From: Tillus elongatus
Taxonomy: Eukaryota > Arthropoda > Insecta > Coleoptera > Cleridae
Direction: 5' to 3'
Assembly: GCA_964006375.1 (NCBI GenBank)
Contig: OZ023265.1
Span: forward strand, 118,092,858-118,156,857
Length of the DNA stretch: 64,000 nt
Made by a program: the position numbers and the translations under genes. Under the pieces are notes generated by a model, which was not told the origin of the DNA, searched no databases, and saw only the letters and a program-made list of their open reading frames with translations. Shown one piece after another: positions 30,350 to 43,582 of this stretch. Positions within the stretch are counted from its first letter, which is position 1, and the number at the start of each line of letters is the position of its first letter.

Positions 30350-31715
30350 AAACTTCAACGGTGGTAGTATTAAAGTATATCACTTTATATCATTTGTTAG
30401 GTAACTCAAAAGATAAGGATAAAACCATTTAAAAATCTCTATCTAATTATTAAATAATTTGTAAAAATTGCAAGCTCCAATACTTTGGGCAGACTAGGAG
30501 TCCAATTAAAGCATTAAAACTAGATTTAAGAAACGTTTAGCACAACTGAGATACGGTACTGTAAATAGAGCATGCGTTGCCCCAAATATTTGGATCACCG
30601 ACGCCACATGGAATAATAAAACCAGAAGTTTTCCAAAAATGCTAGACCACCCTGGTTTAAGGTTATAAATAGCAATTTTTTTATGAATAGACTCGATACA
30701 GTTCATTGTTCGCACAATGTATCTTTGATATAATAGGTGCCAAGCCTATGTGTTAAAAAGTGTAACGGAATTTTAATGGAGTAACTTTCGGCAAACATAA
30801 GCGTTTTGTTGGTGATCCTCCCTCTAAGGTGCGGTCCATTACCTGACACCTAATATAAACACAAATTTGGTTGTTAAACGTTTAGAAGATTTCATCATCA
30901 TGACGCTAACCTTGTTGATGAAACGATCTCCAGGTCTTTAAAAATGTGTTGTGTTGAATCATGTTCTCCAAAAGTGTACTTAACTATGTATTTTAATTTT
31001 TAGGACTGGGGTAAGTTTTGCTAAATAATCAATTTTAATGCCAAGAAGCTACTGCTGCTCTATGCACCATTACGTTTGGATCATTCTGTATAAGAAAAAG
31101 GACGATGTGTAATAAAAAAGTTACGACTAGGCATGTGATATTTTTAAAATAGTGACGCGTAGGCTCATGTGAAAATCAAAAGAACAGTTTCGACCTTTGA
31201 TACGAGCTTCAAGTGAACTATTTGTTCTCAATATTATTGACTGTTTACGTCTGTAGACAAGAATTATCGATCCCATTACGAGGTTAAAGGTTTCTAAAAA
31301 GATATCAAACAAATTAAATAATTGATTAGTACACACAAGTACGGGGCATAACAAAATGAAGACATGAAAATGATTTCTAAAAAAAAAATCCACAAGTTTG
31401 CAGAGATTGGGATATCGGAATTAGTGAGTAACTAGAAACTTTCACTGATTTATAAAATTAGACAGATGTCAGGCAGGAATCTGTTACGACGAGCCGTAAC
31501 TAAGCGAATGGCGAAACCAACAATGAATAATATGTAATAAACTCCAATAGCATGGCCACGTGGGGAGTCTCCTGCTAAATATCCTAAACATTTTAGCCTT
31601 GAACTGTAACTTATATTTAAATAATTTTGTGGTTACACAGTTTTACAGTCGCGCATTACTACTATCAATTGATAAAGACCTTCAAATGCTACCAACTGTT
31701 TAAGCGAAAGGAGGG
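30350..31715. other. No gene recognised
   Basis: About 1.4 kb of AT-rich DNA. Two short minus frames (30506-30715, 31127-31393) are hydrophobic and lack any family signature. Confidence 0.5.
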
Positions 31716-31731
31716 AAAGGCTAGATGTATA

Positions 31732-31806
31732 CTCACCACAATTAGAACCGCAGACCGGTTTCGCTCTAATTAGAGCTCGTCAGTACGGTATACTAATTGC
31801 AGTGAG
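31732..31806 (-). ncRNA. Type I hammerhead self-cleaving ribozyme (copy 1)
   Basis: In minus-strand RNA: CUGACGA (31783-31777), a stem II hairpin GCUCU-AAUU-AGAGC, GAAA (31762-31759), a minimal stem III CCGG closed by A and U, and a GUC cleavage triplet, so the cut falls between 31753 and 31752. Stem I is an inner 6-bp helix (UGCGGU with ACCGUA, one G-U), an asymmetric 1x3 loop, then a 14-bp helix (CUAAUUGUGGUGAG with CUCACUGCAAUUAG). All core bases are present. The tiny stem III suggests action as a dimer, as in Penelope-associated hammerheads. Predicted active. Confidence 0.85.
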
Positions 31807-32044
31807 AACACACCTATAAAGTAATACGGATATGGTAGCCAGCCCCACAGCACAAAGTGAGATGTAAGACAGGAGTCGCTATCTCGTTACGGAACCAAGT
31901 AGTATGTTGTCACGACAGCTCCAAATTACACAAAATGTTATAAAATAGAGACTATGTACAACCAACTAACAATTTTGTAAATTGTCAGCCCTGACCCATT
32001 TCTTCCCTAATATAGGAAAAATGTATGTAAGGCTAGATGTATTA

Positions 32045-32136
32045 TCACTACAATTAGAACCGCAGACCGGTTTTAGAACCGCAGACCGGTTTCACTCGAA
32101 TTAGCGCTCATCAGTACGGTATACTAATTGCAGTGA
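32045..32136 (-). ncRNA. Hammerhead ribozyme (copy 2), worn and partly duplicated
   Basis: The core CUGAUGA and GAAA and the CCGGUC cleavage region remain, but stem II (GCGCU/CGAGU) has two mismatches and a G-U closing pair. About 20 bp spanning stem III and the start of stem I are duplicated (ACCGCAGACCGGTTTT on plus, twice), giving two GUC sites. Probably weak or dead. Confidence 0.7.
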
Positions 32137-32189
32137 AAACACACCTAAAAAAGTATTACGGCTGTGGTAGCCAGCCTCACAGCCTTAGA

Positions 32190-32815
32190 TCTAAACTGTG
32201 TAGTTAAGCGCTGGGCGCCTAAAAATTGTTTTCGTATGGACACACGTGCTGTGGCGTTACAAAGTAGTTCGATAGCATCTTAATAATATATCATCTTCGG
32301 CTCCAAGGGCACTCCTGATATTCGTCGTAGCGTCAGTTGAAGAAAAGCATAACTTGTACCGCGGAGCACATTTGTGTCTGAACCATGACCCGAAGGTGCA
32401 CTAAAATATGCTCGATATTAGTGAAATGTGCAGTGCACCTTGTGTACCTCCATAAAGGATGAGTTTTCACAGAACGTATGTTGTCTATTTATCGTACATC
32501 ATATGGTTTGTGTAATTTTAATTGAGAAGTAATTTCAATGAGTATCTGAATTTAAGAAAGGAGCTATCATTTGATAATTAGCTAAGTCTAATTCCAATTT
32601 GTTATTTGTACGAGGTTAAGTTATAAATGGAGAAATAATTTCAGTAAGTGATTTGGATAAAGGGGCTTTAATTAGCTAAGTTTAAATTAGGTTTGTTACT
32701 TATACGAGGTTGTCAATATTAATAAATAAACTAAGAGCTGAGTTATGTCAGTTTGCAGTGAGTGAATAAAGTATGTTTGAAAGTAAATTGATGATAGTTT
32801 AAGAGGAATGGGGAG
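32190..32815. other. No gene recognised
   Basis: AT-rich sequence after the ribozyme repeat; nothing identified. Confidence 0.5.
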
Positions 32816-32819
32816 CAGC

Positions 32820-33310
32820 CTCGCTGTTTGCTCACCCAGTAGGGCGTCACACTGATAACGGCGTGAGGCTTTTGAGCCGAGTTGCGTAACCACAACACGG
32901 TGGCTTTAAGTGGCATCGGCAGATTAAGGTAGGGGTACAGTTGAGCTCGCTCTAGGTACCCATTGCACCTATGCCTGTTCGATGCGTAGATATTGGAGAG
33001 GGCACATTGTTGGGTTAGCCCTTTGTGTCCATTGCACTCCTCAGTATCCATATGCCGGGACCGTTGTTGTATTTTAGGGCCGATCTGGTAGCTTGACTGA
33101 GACACGGTGGCAAATTCACCCGTTGGTCTCATGGCACGGTCAGTCCCTGTGTAGAAGTTGGGGTACTTGGAGAAGGTCACACCCGGGCGAGTACTTCGTT
33201 GTGTCCATTGCACTTCTCGGTATTCAACTCTGGCTGTAGTGTGCACTCTAGGTGCCTCATTGCACACCTGGAAGCCGGCACGGACCTAGTGTTCGGGTAC
33301 AGCGCCCAAC
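32820..33310. repeat. GC-richer region with diverged internal repeats
   Basis: Two stretches (about 32985-33060 and 33150-33240) share TTGTGTCCATTGCACTCCTC-like text and a preceding GTAGA...TTGG...GAG pattern; CTCTAGGT and CCATTGCACC recur at 32950 and 33245. A 174-codon minus frame spans it (32743-33267) but its only regularity is this repetition, and I do not recognise a protein. Confidence 0.4.
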
Positions 33311-33324
33311 TAAACACACAGGCT

Positions 33325-33485
33325 GAACTATTATTTGAGTAACTATCGTTTGAATAACTATTCGAGTAACTATGGTGTGAGTAACTAACGTTTGAATAAC
33401 TATTTGAGTAATTATTGATTGAGTACCTATCGTGTGAGTAACTATTTGAGTAACTATCGTCTGAGTAATTATTGTTTGAGCAATT
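33325..33485. repeat. Degenerate 15-16-bp tandem repeat
   Basis: The unit is close to GAGTAACTATCGTTT, about ten times with changes. It produces a regular Thr-Gln-Ile-Val pattern on the minus strand, which is a by-product. Confidence 0.8.
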
Positions 33486-33489
33486 AGAG

Positions 33490-33774
33490 ACATTGTTGAG
33501 AAACAGTTCTGAGGCACAGATGTGTGCTGTTGGGAGTTTATAATATGGCTCAGTGTAGCCTTGAGTAGGAACTACTGTTAATGTTCAAGTTGCTCAGTGG
33601 GGCATTATGTAGAAACTGCTCTTAATGTTAGCTTGCTCAGTCGACCTATGAGTTTAAATAGTTATTGATGTTGAGTCGCGCAGTGGAGGGTGTAATGGAT
33701 AAATGTTTGATAAACTAATAATTGAATTCCCTTCGTATATGTTAGGTTGTGCTTTCGATGGACGACGGTGTGTT
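33490..33774. other. No gene recognised
   Basis: Diverged repeats of a TTGCTCAGTGG / TTGAGTCGCGCAGTGG phrase occur near 33590, 33630 and 33670 at about 40-50 bp spacing. Nothing else is seen. Confidence 0.4.
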
Positions 33775-33916
<142 letters not shown>

Positions 33917-34206
33917 TATAGGTTAGTGATGCTGTTACTGGACACTTTTGGCACCCGCTCGCCCGACTCATTACGCCCGTACCTTAAGGCTTCGCCATCA
34001 TTCTATAACCTTTTGCATGATTACTGTTGAGTAGATAACACAACTGCTAAATGATATATCGACTGGTGATTGACTGTTGACCCATTTAATCATATTATTG
34101 GACCGTTAGTCGATTGTCATTATTATAATAGGTTACTTATATTGTTTAGTAAGAGGGTTGTAACCTTATCATCGAAGGGTTGCGTTCTATATATTATTAT
34201 ACACAT

Positions 34207-34216
<10 letters not shown>

Positions 34217-34291
<75 letters not shown>
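34217..34291. repeat. (TA)n microsatellite
   Basis: About 75 bp of TA preceded by a short ACAC tract. Confidence 0.95.
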
Positions 34292-34293
<2 letters not shown>

Positions 34294-35346
34294 TTTAAAA
34301 AAACGGGCCGTTATAACCCTAACAGAACTTGTAGGATGCAACCCCAAGCGTCGTGACTTTAACCTTCTTAATTTGAATAGGAAAGGTAGATCGCGTGGCG
34401 TCTTTTTGGAAAGCTCTTTTGATTCTCTATTCAAATCTGCAATTTTAAAACCTGCCGATTACTTTTTTAGATATTTGCTTTTAAAACTTAGGCTGCAATT
34501 TAAAAGTCTAAAAGTCTACCGATTCGTCTGTTAGACATTTGCACTCGAAATTTCAAAACAAAATGTCTAAAACACAACAGTCTTAAACACGATATTGATA
34601 CTATCATTTTAAACGTTTTATTTTGAAGTTTTGAAACAAATATCTAGAAAAAACTAAACGGTAAATTTTAAAATTGCAGATATAAATGGAGTATAGTATA
34701 TATAGTTTTACAAAGTGTTTTTTATGTTTTACTTAATTTGTTAATAAACAACACAAAGTATACTTTAATTTGTAAACTGATTGTTATTTGGATGACATAG
34801 ATTTATTATTACTGTCAAAATCAGAAAGACAGTTGATTATGGCAAGTTTAAGGTAGTCAATCGATGATTTTTTTTGTATACTTTATTATTTATGCTCTAT
34901 GCCAACGAATTATTGGCAAAGCATGCCGTATTTTCACATAAAATATTCAAACATTCATTTTTACCTGATGTGGAAGCTTTACTATCGTCTTCTGTCTTTT
35001 TGTCTACTTCTTTTGATGATCTCGTCTTCTTAGGCGACTCTGCAACAAAACAAAAATATATTAACTATATAAATTTTTTAACTGTTTTATCAATCTTACT
35101 CTACTTTATAGTGGTTAATTGTCAGCATAAATATGGTAGCACTTCCCTCCCGGATCAACATTTAGATGGATAAAATGATAGATAGATAATAATAATAACT
35201 AATAATAATAATAACACCACACTAGACAAACTTCGCCGCGCTCAAAAGTCTCAGGCATGTGCGGGGAAGATTACATACACATATAGATAAAGAGGACCAC
35301 TTCATAACTCAACACAAGCCGTACACATTCGAGTTGAAAAAAAAAA
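34292..35346. other. No gene recognised
   Basis: AT-rich; the open frames here show no domain. A small ATA/TAA trinucleotide patch lies at 35187-35212. Confidence 0.5.
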
Positions 35347-35564
35347 TAATATAATATAATATAATATAATATAATATAATATAATATAATATAATATAAT
35401 ATAATATAATATAATATAATATAATATAATATAATATAATATAATATAATATAATATAATATAATATAATATAATATAATATAATATAATATAATATAAT
35501 ATAATATAATATAATATAATATAATATAATATAATATAATATAATATAATATAATATAATATAA
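35347..35564. repeat. (TAATA)n pentanucleotide array
   Basis: About 218 bp of uniform ATAAT/TAATA pentamers, around 43 units, without visible interruption. Long minus-strand frames of Ile-Leu-Tyr-Tyr repeats are artefacts. Confidence 0.97.
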
Positions 35565-35999
35565 CACCACATAAATGACACCCTTCCGCCCAGAAGGTTT
35601 TTGTGAGTAACTTGTGTGGGGGAGGGGTGGTGGTTGGTGGGTGGGTGGGGGTGTTGTACATAAAAAAGACAACGCACACACCCCACACACAAACACACCA
35701 CGAATCGACACTCCCTGTAGCAGCCAAACAATCATTTCACTACACTACGTAGGTGTGGTACTAAATAACAGTAGATATACTTAGTATGTTTGTTCATGTC
35801 TCGATATAAGTTGCCTAAAGAGGGGGGGGGGGGAGACAAGTCACAAAGGGATCTAACCAAATCTGCAACGTCCCAATGACCAATTGTGCTATTTGGGACA
35901 CATGCTTTTAAAATCAAAGGTCGTCGCTTAGATTCGCAGCAGAAGCCTCTTTTAATTTTTCAGTGCATTCTTTAAAATTAACGTCAACCGCGGCTGAGA
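35565..35999. other. Low-complexity flank
   Basis: A purine-rich GGTGGTTGGTGGGTGGG stretch (35625-35650) and a poly-G run (35822-35833), no gene recognised. Confidence 0.5.
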
Positions 36000-36180
36000 C
36001 ATTGTGTTTGAGCAAGTTGAATGACTGCAGGTTCCGCACTTTGGAGGGAGCGTAAACCCGATTGTCCCATATATCATGTTATGTCGGACAGGCTAAGTAT
36101 CCATACCCTCCTTACAGAATTGATTCAACAACATTTCCAGGATAGTGTGGTGAAACTGCTCACTGAGGTCGGTCATTTGC
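36000..36180 (+). mobile_element. Worn SINE body
   Basis: TTTGAGCAAGTTGAATGACTG, CGTAAACCCGATTGTCCC, ACCCTCCTTACAG and TTCCAGGATAGTGTGGTG follow each other as in the body of the SINE at 30058-30349, in plus orientation and diverged. The tRNA-like head is missing. Confidence 0.6.
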
Positions 36181-38000
<1,820 letters not shown>

Positions 38001-38330
38001 TAAACCGGGTGACGCATTTCTACGGCAAGGCTCAATATATTCGTTATTATACAAAATACGCGAAAAAATTGTATACGTTAATTATAGGGTGTCTTCAGCT
38101 GCATCTTATAAAATTATTTTGACGATAACAGGATGGCCCAGAAGTCGCTGCTGGTACAAATTTCCTTTTTTTTTGAGCAGCCTTTTTATTATTTCAGTTT
38201 TGCATATTTCATCAGATTATAATGAACGTTTGTAGAAAAAAAATTTGATAGGGTTCATCGCTTTTCAGTTATTTCAATTGTTTTGCAACTTTTTCACACA
38301 CATATAAAAAATTATGATAGGGTGTGTTTA
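38001..38330 (+). mobile_element. Dispersed repeat shared with 18091-18270 and 40530-40640
   Basis: GGTGACGCATTTCTACGG, TCAATATATTCGTTATTATAC, AATTATAGGGTGTCTTCAGC and GGATGGCCCAGAAGTCG occur in the same order at 18110-18265 and partly at 40535-40650 and 54290-54400. Noncoding; probably an internal module of the GACGCAGC family. Confidence 0.5.
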
Positions 38331-38336
38331 CCAATA

Positions 38337-39600
38337 GATATTTTTATTTTAACAACACACCACGAGTGCTCACAGCTGAAATACTATCGTACCGTGGGTG
38401 TCGACAAGGGGGAAAGATGCAATTCTTAATTCTGGACTTGAAGGTTTGGAGGTTCGGAGGAGAAGGAAAAACATGTGCTGGCAAGGAGTTCCATAACTTG
38501 GAAGTCCTCGGGACAAAAGAGCGGCCATACCAAGATGTTCTACGTCTGGTGACCTGGACAGTAAAAGGGTGCATTCGCTCTGTTCCCCTGGTAGAACTGT
38601 TGGGTGTAGCAGGTGGAGGAACTATGGAAGAAGGCTCCTCTGAGCAGTGCGTGTGCAGCTATTTATAAAAAAGAGAGAGAGAGGTCACCAACGGCACGTC
38701 GGTGGGCAAGGAATGGCAGCCTTTGGGTGAGCGTGAGCGTAGGGTCACCGATGAGACTCTTCTGAATGGAGTCCAGGATAGCGAGTGTAAAAGCAGCAGC
38801 GGCACCCCAGATGTGGGAGCAGTATTCGAGGTGTGGCCTTATTTGTGAAGTATATAAGGTATTGAGATTAGCTGGTGAAAAGTATTTGCGAGCCCGGAAG
38901 AGGAAACCTAATTTCTTAGCAGCCGCTTCGGCAATTGATGTGACATGTTGGTGCCAATTGAGATTTCGATCCACAGAAATGCCAACAAGTGAGAAGGACT
39001 CATTACTTTGAATAACTTGGTTGTTCATTGTGATGGGTCTGGGACTGGTATATCTCTTATGAGATAGAAAGCAAGACTGAGATTTGGTGGAGTTGAATTG
39101 TACAACATTTCTACTTCCCCAGTATATATTTTTTTGAGATCCACAGAAACGGAACCCTCCATGAGTCTGCGATCCTCATCTAATTGGGCTACAGAGGCAG
39201 GCTTAGAATATTGTACATTTGAGTGGAGGGTGCTGTCATCCGCGTAACTGTGAACTGGGTTGGATGTGCTAGAGAGGAGCTCATTGAAATGGATAAGAAA
39301 CAAAGTAGGGGCTAAAGCTGAACCTTGAGGGACTCCTGCATTAATTGGATATATTTTAGAGGAATGGCCATCCACGACAACAGAAATGCTCCGGTTGGAG
39401 AGGAAATTTGCTGTCCAGGTACAGAGTTTTGGTGGTAGGCCATAGGCCGGAAGCTTATTAAGCAGCGCTGCGTGCCAGACCTGTTCGATAGGAAAGCCTA
39501 GTGAACTAGTGAACATGGATTCTAAGAGGTTTCTCAGTTTTAGAGTTCTCAGTCTGCGTCGTTTCAAGTATAAGAATTGCTTAATTCAAACTCTGCAGGC
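38337..39600 (-). mobile_element. Non-LTR retrotransposon (CR1/Jockey-like) 3' half, decayed
   Basis: Three minus-strand frames in order make up the C-terminal half of a reverse transcriptase: 39567-39025 (GVPQGSALAPTLF and SYADDSTLH, so the active-site Asp pair is present), 39028-38663 (VGISVDRNLNWHQHV, QIRPHLEYCSHIWG) and 38574-38344 (RSFVPRTSKLWNSLPAHVFP). The first two overlap by a few bases, pointing to one small indel. The last frame ends close to an AT-rich tail at 38337, the expected 3' end. The endonuclease and N-terminal RT are missing. Confidence 0.82.
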
Positions 39601-40530
39601 GATGGAACTACACCTTCCATATAACAGCAATGTTAATAAATTCAAACTATGAACCGGTGGGAAAGAAGTTTCCTAACCTCACTAAGGTGGTCCATTAATA
39701 GATAATCTAGATACTTTAGTTTAAAATGCGGAGCCATTGAGTATTATCAAATATTATCACCCGGTATATTAAAGTCATGATAATAATGACTTTAATTACG
39801 TACTTTATTACATTATCTTCAATGTCAACAGACACATGTGTGATTCGTTATCTGCTCAAATGTTGATCTGAATAAACATCCCCGTTACTAATAAACACGC
39901 TAAACAATATGCATTGGAGCCTGACGAATAAATTTAAGCAATAAAGTGCGAAACGTCTAAGGCATTAAAATTCGCAAAACGATTGTTTACATGAAGCATA
40001 ATAAAACCTCGTAGCCAATGCCACTGTCACAGTCTAAAAACACATGTGATATAATACATAAGCTGTTAACGAAATGTAGATCAATAATACAATCGCTTAC
40101 GTGTTCTAACAAACAAATTTATACAAATGCCTCTGGAATTTCAAGTAAGTCTAATTCGGGTCCTCCCATTTGTAAGGAAAATTCAATTTGCAAATCACTA
40201 GACCTCATAGGAAGCTTTGCTTAGAAGTATGCCTTAAGGCCTGGAAAAACGGCGCTTGTATTGCCATGCCACGAGCCTATACAGTGTGCCCCAAGTTGGT
40301 GATGCATATATAGGGATCTGAGAAACTATAAGAGATAGAGAAACGGTTAAATGGGGAAAGTTGTAGGCAACTTTATTACCAATCCAAAGCTGCTTATCCG
40401 ACTCCCCTAACTTTTTTGGTTTTTGAGATTTTTTGTAAACAAGAAAAATGGCGCATTTCTTCAAAGTGCTATAACTATAGAGTTTATCGTTTAAAAGTAT
40501 ATAAAAGTATCTTGTCGAATTTTCGTAAAA
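39601..40530. other. No gene recognised
   Basis: Mixed sequence. A phrase at 39931-39955 (CCTGACGAAT ... GTGCGAAACGTC) has hammerhead-like core bases but no convincing stem II. Otherwise nothing. Confidence 0.45.
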
Positions 40531-40748
40531 AATGCTCAATATATCCGTTATTATACAAGATATAAAAAAAGTATACCTTAATTATAGGCTGTCTTGAGCT
40601 ATACTTTAAAAAAATATTACTACAATCACAGGTGGCCGATAAGTCGTTGGTGATACGAATTTTCTTTTTTTTTAATCTAAGACGCCTTATGTTATTGCAT
40701 TTTTGCATTTTCCATTGAGATATAACGCATATTTGTAAGAAAATAAAT

Positions 40749-41060
40749 TCGGGAAGCAGCAACTGCGTTATGGTAGCGAATTTTCATTAAATGCTTCAAT
40801 TTGAATAGTTCAATTTGCTATTAACCTATAAGGTTAACCAAGAAACCAGTTTTTTCGGGAACACTTTAAGTTTACTTTCGGAAATTTTTGTACATTTTCA
40901 AACAATAAAGTTCTTTTGATGAAACATGGCACATTGTTCCTACTATATAGGTTATACTGGTAGCCAAATTTGATGCCTGCTTTCTTAAAAAAATTCACAT
41001 ATTCGGTATTAAAAACAATTTTATGAAAATTCACTACCATAACGCACTTGCTGCCTCCAG
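40749..41060. mobile_element. Two-ended 312-bp MITE-like element of the GACGCAGC family
   Basis: The left end (TTCGGGAAGCAGCAACTGC) and right end (CATAACGCACTTGCTGCCTC) are inverted copies of each other over about 40 bp. The inside has AATTTGCTATTAACCTATAAGG and AACAATAAAGTTCTTTTGATG, as at 1884-2198 and 55658-55972, but in opposite orientation. No coding capacity. Confidence 0.75.
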
Positions 41061-41065
41061 ACTTT

Positions 41066-41700
41066 TTTCTTATCACATCTGATAAGACATCCCACAAAGT
41101 TGATTTTTAATATTTTTTTAGTTTCACATACTACAAAAATAACGATGTAAAAAATATATGAAAATGCGAATTTCATAATTGATTTCAACCACCACTATTT
41201 TGCCGGCATAATCTGTGACGTCACTGGACGGTAATGTCATAATGACAATGAGCTTGCTGCTCTGTGTTTACATCAGCACGATATTGAGAAACAAGTGGCC
41301 GTGCTTAGCATACCATAGAGCAAATGTAAAGATGTCATTTATTCACTGTCCAAGTATGTCACGACCAATAACAAAACGTTCGCGGTCACATGATAATAAT
41401 TCGAAATTTTTTGCTTTTAAAAGTCTTTTTCTGTCCACTACATGTTTTTGGGTATTTTCATGCATGTAACATAACATGTTGGACACGTCGAACATATTTT
41501 ATGAGCTTTCATTTATTTATTTTTAAATTTCCAAAATAAATTTTTAGTATCTATTTTGTATAAATGATTTGACTTTTTCTTGCATCACTGTAACTCATTT
41601 TGATTATTTCATTAAAGAAATGTCACTTATCAAGCATAATAGCTGTCATGTTCTAAGCTTACTTTAATGTTAACTTTTCCATATTTACAGTAACTAGTTT
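41066..41700. other. No gene recognised
   Basis: AT-rich; the plus frame at 41215-41469 has no recognisable domain. Confidence 0.5.
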
Positions 41701-41885
41701 CACTCAAACATTGTGAGATGGCGACCCTGTCGTACGTCTCACAATGTTCTAGGAGGCCAGCTACCATATCCATATTACTTTACAGATGTTCTCGCTGTAA
41801 TTAGTATAGTGCACTGACGAGCTCTAATTAGAGCGAAACTGGTCAGCATTTCTAATTATGGTGAGAATACATCTAGCCTTAGTTT
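41700..41885 (+). repeat. Single unit of the hammerhead repeat, inverted to 31719-32185
   Basis: The unit (TGAGATGGCGACCCTGTCG, CCAGCTACCATATCCATATT, ribozyme, GAGAATACATCTAGCCTT) matches the one at 31719-31905 read on the opposite strand. One unit only, with no tandem partner. Confidence 0.75.
41791..41865 (+). ncRNA. Type I hammerhead self-cleaving ribozyme (copy 3)
   Basis: CUGACGA (41814-41820), stem II GCUCU-AAUU-AGAGC, GAAA (41835-41838), stem III CUGG, and GUC with the cut expected between 41844 and 41845. The outer stem I helix is conserved (CUAAUUAUGGUGAG with CUCGCUGUAAUUAG). In the inner helix a G-C of copy 1 has become A-U, a compensated change; the base pair next to the cut is A-A, which may slow it. 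Confidence 0.8.
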
Positions 41886-41889
41886 CACT

Positions 41890-42430
41890 AGGATATTCGA
41901 CGTTTAATAACTCAAAACGGGTATAAGTTAGGGGTAACATATGGTATATTCTTGAAATCATGAAAAAAGATCATTCCAAAAATTTAACAATATACAGGTC
42001 AATCACTGAGATCTGCACGCCGCTGTACTTTTGATAGCATTTTAACAAAATATAGTCATAACCGCACAACTTTTTTTACCTTTTTTTTTTATAGGCAAGA
42101 ATAACGAAGATAAGGGGTGGGTAATTTATAATCAATAGCCCTGTTTAACTGCAATCTAGAAATCATTATGTTAGCCATGTCAGTTCTTTTTTATATAACT
42201 TATATGTAACTGAGAGAAAACTGAAGGACCACACAGAAGTGTGGACAGCAACTATCTGGAACAGACACCTACAGTCATAATATCTAAAATACTTTTGGAT
42301 AGATAAGTATCAATAAGAAATTTGATACAAGAAACTATAAATAATCGTGTAGAACAATAGAAAGTAGTATTAGAAATAGCTGTGTAATTTGTTACTCTGT
42401 GTATATTCGCTCAAATATATTTACTTTCTT
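41890..42430. other. No gene recognised
   Basis: AT-rich, poly-T runs near 42070-42090; nothing supported. Confidence 0.5.
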
Positions 42431-42560
42431 AGTGAATTTTCGTAGAAAAAAATTTCGTTTATGACAAAATCACCACTTTACCAAAAAAATGTATTCTAAT
42501 GAGCGCAAACTGAGAATCATAACATCCATATCGTTGTCAGTTTCATATACACGGTGGTCA
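42431..42560 (-). mobile_element. GACGCAGC-family right-end fragment
   Basis: TTAGTGAATTTTCGTAGAAA (half of the snap-back), then TCTAATGAGCGCAAACTGAG and ACATCCATATCGTTGTCAG, the family's subterminal block in minus orientation. The rest is missing. Confidence 0.55.
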
Positions 42561-43540
42561 GTTTTAACTGGCTCACTAATGGTATCTACCAAACCATGAG
42601 AGATATACAGTAGGTCAAATAACAAAAAAGCGTTGTTCATTTTATGCTTATTTATAATCTGAAGACAAATTTTGGGTAAATTGATAGAGATTTTCAAACA
42701 TATCAACTGCTCCACTGGTGAGGTTTTGAACTTATCCAACACCGACATCGTGAACTTTCCTACATTGTATAACCATCAGTGGACCAGTGCTCCTGAACTC
42801 CATGACATTTCGTTGCCAACGTTATTAGCGATATGAAGATGGATGTTCTGTGGCTCCCTCTTCCTTTCCCACTGGTGTTGTCTGTCTATGACATATCTAC
42901 CACTCCTATCGCGTCGTTTTCGTTTGTTGTTTTGCCGTTGTGGCAGTTTCTCTCGTTTCATATTTCATGTCTGCTTTGAATGGCCGACCTTTCCTCTGTA
43001 TTCTTGATTAAACCGCTGCTTTATATTAGTTACGTTGAATTGTAAATCTATTTCTGGTACATTCGGATACGATGTTGTTAGACATCTGGTACAATAAATG
43101 AAACCTCAGCTTGGATAACCTTCGTATAGTTTCAACTTCAATTTTCGAAAATTGAACAAGTAAGTTTGAGAGCCATTTTGTTTTTGGGTTTCGTTTTACA
43201 AATCAACCACACACCACCCCACCCCCTTAAGAGATCTCGTGAAGTTTCTGCTTAACTGTGTGGCCTCCTGTTCAACTTACTCTCAGTCAGTTGACTCCAC
43301 AGCTTTTCATTTCGCAATACATTTCTATATTTTGTTATTATTTGCTATGTAATAGTTTGCTCGGATGCTTTTGTTCCGCTTTTAACTGCTGCTTAACGTT
43401 AGTGCAGCTTTTAGTTTGCGTGTCTGGCTTTAGATGCTAGCTTTGACGTTTTCTGTGTTGATTGTTTCGATACCATTGTGCTTCATTCAGCACAAATGCC
43501 TACTAGAAGACAGACCTTATTTATTGTGATTCTAGATTTA
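42561..43540. other. No gene recognised
   Basis: Mixed sequence without a supported gene or element. Confidence 0.45.
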
Positions 43541-43580
43541 CCCCCAAAGATGGCTGCTTAGTTAGCCGAAACGCGTAAGG
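43541..43580 (+). other. Decayed hammerhead-like motif
   Basis: GGCUGCUUAGUUAGCC forms a stem II, followed by GAAACGCGUA (GAAA, self-complementary CGCG stem III between A and U, and a GUA triplet). The first core segment reads CCAAAGA where CUGAUGA is required, so it cannot cleave. It is unrelated in sequence to the other ribozymes and suggests a second hammerhead-bearing family. Confidence 0.35.
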
Positions 43581-43582
43581 AA

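Larger units (their letters stand above)
31719..32185 (-). repeat. Tandem hammerhead-ribozyme repeat, period 312 bp
   Basis: GGCTAGATGT occurs at 31719 and 32031, and everything for about 150 bp after each is shared: a hammerhead motif, then a GTAATACTTT / GGCTGGCTACCA block (minus sense). The second unit is incomplete, giving about one and a half units. Tandem type I hammerheads at this spacing are known from Penelope-like element ends and from retrozymes, which move as small circular RNAs. No reverse transcriptase is seen nearby. Confidence 0.8.

Noticed and set aside
32743..33267. 174-codon minus frame
   Set aside because: Only regularity comes from diverged nucleotide repeats; no domain, no start context, no splice support.
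33325..33485. CRISPR-like array
   Set aside because: Repeats are contiguous and degenerate without spacers, and the DNA is eukaryotic.
35271..35735. Three overlapping minus frames of about 140-154 codons
   Set aside because: Ile-Leu-Tyr-Tyr repeats from the TAATA array.
39925..39960. Hammerhead-like CUGACGA and GAAAC text
   Set aside because: The bases between do not form a stem II, and stem I pairing is poor.
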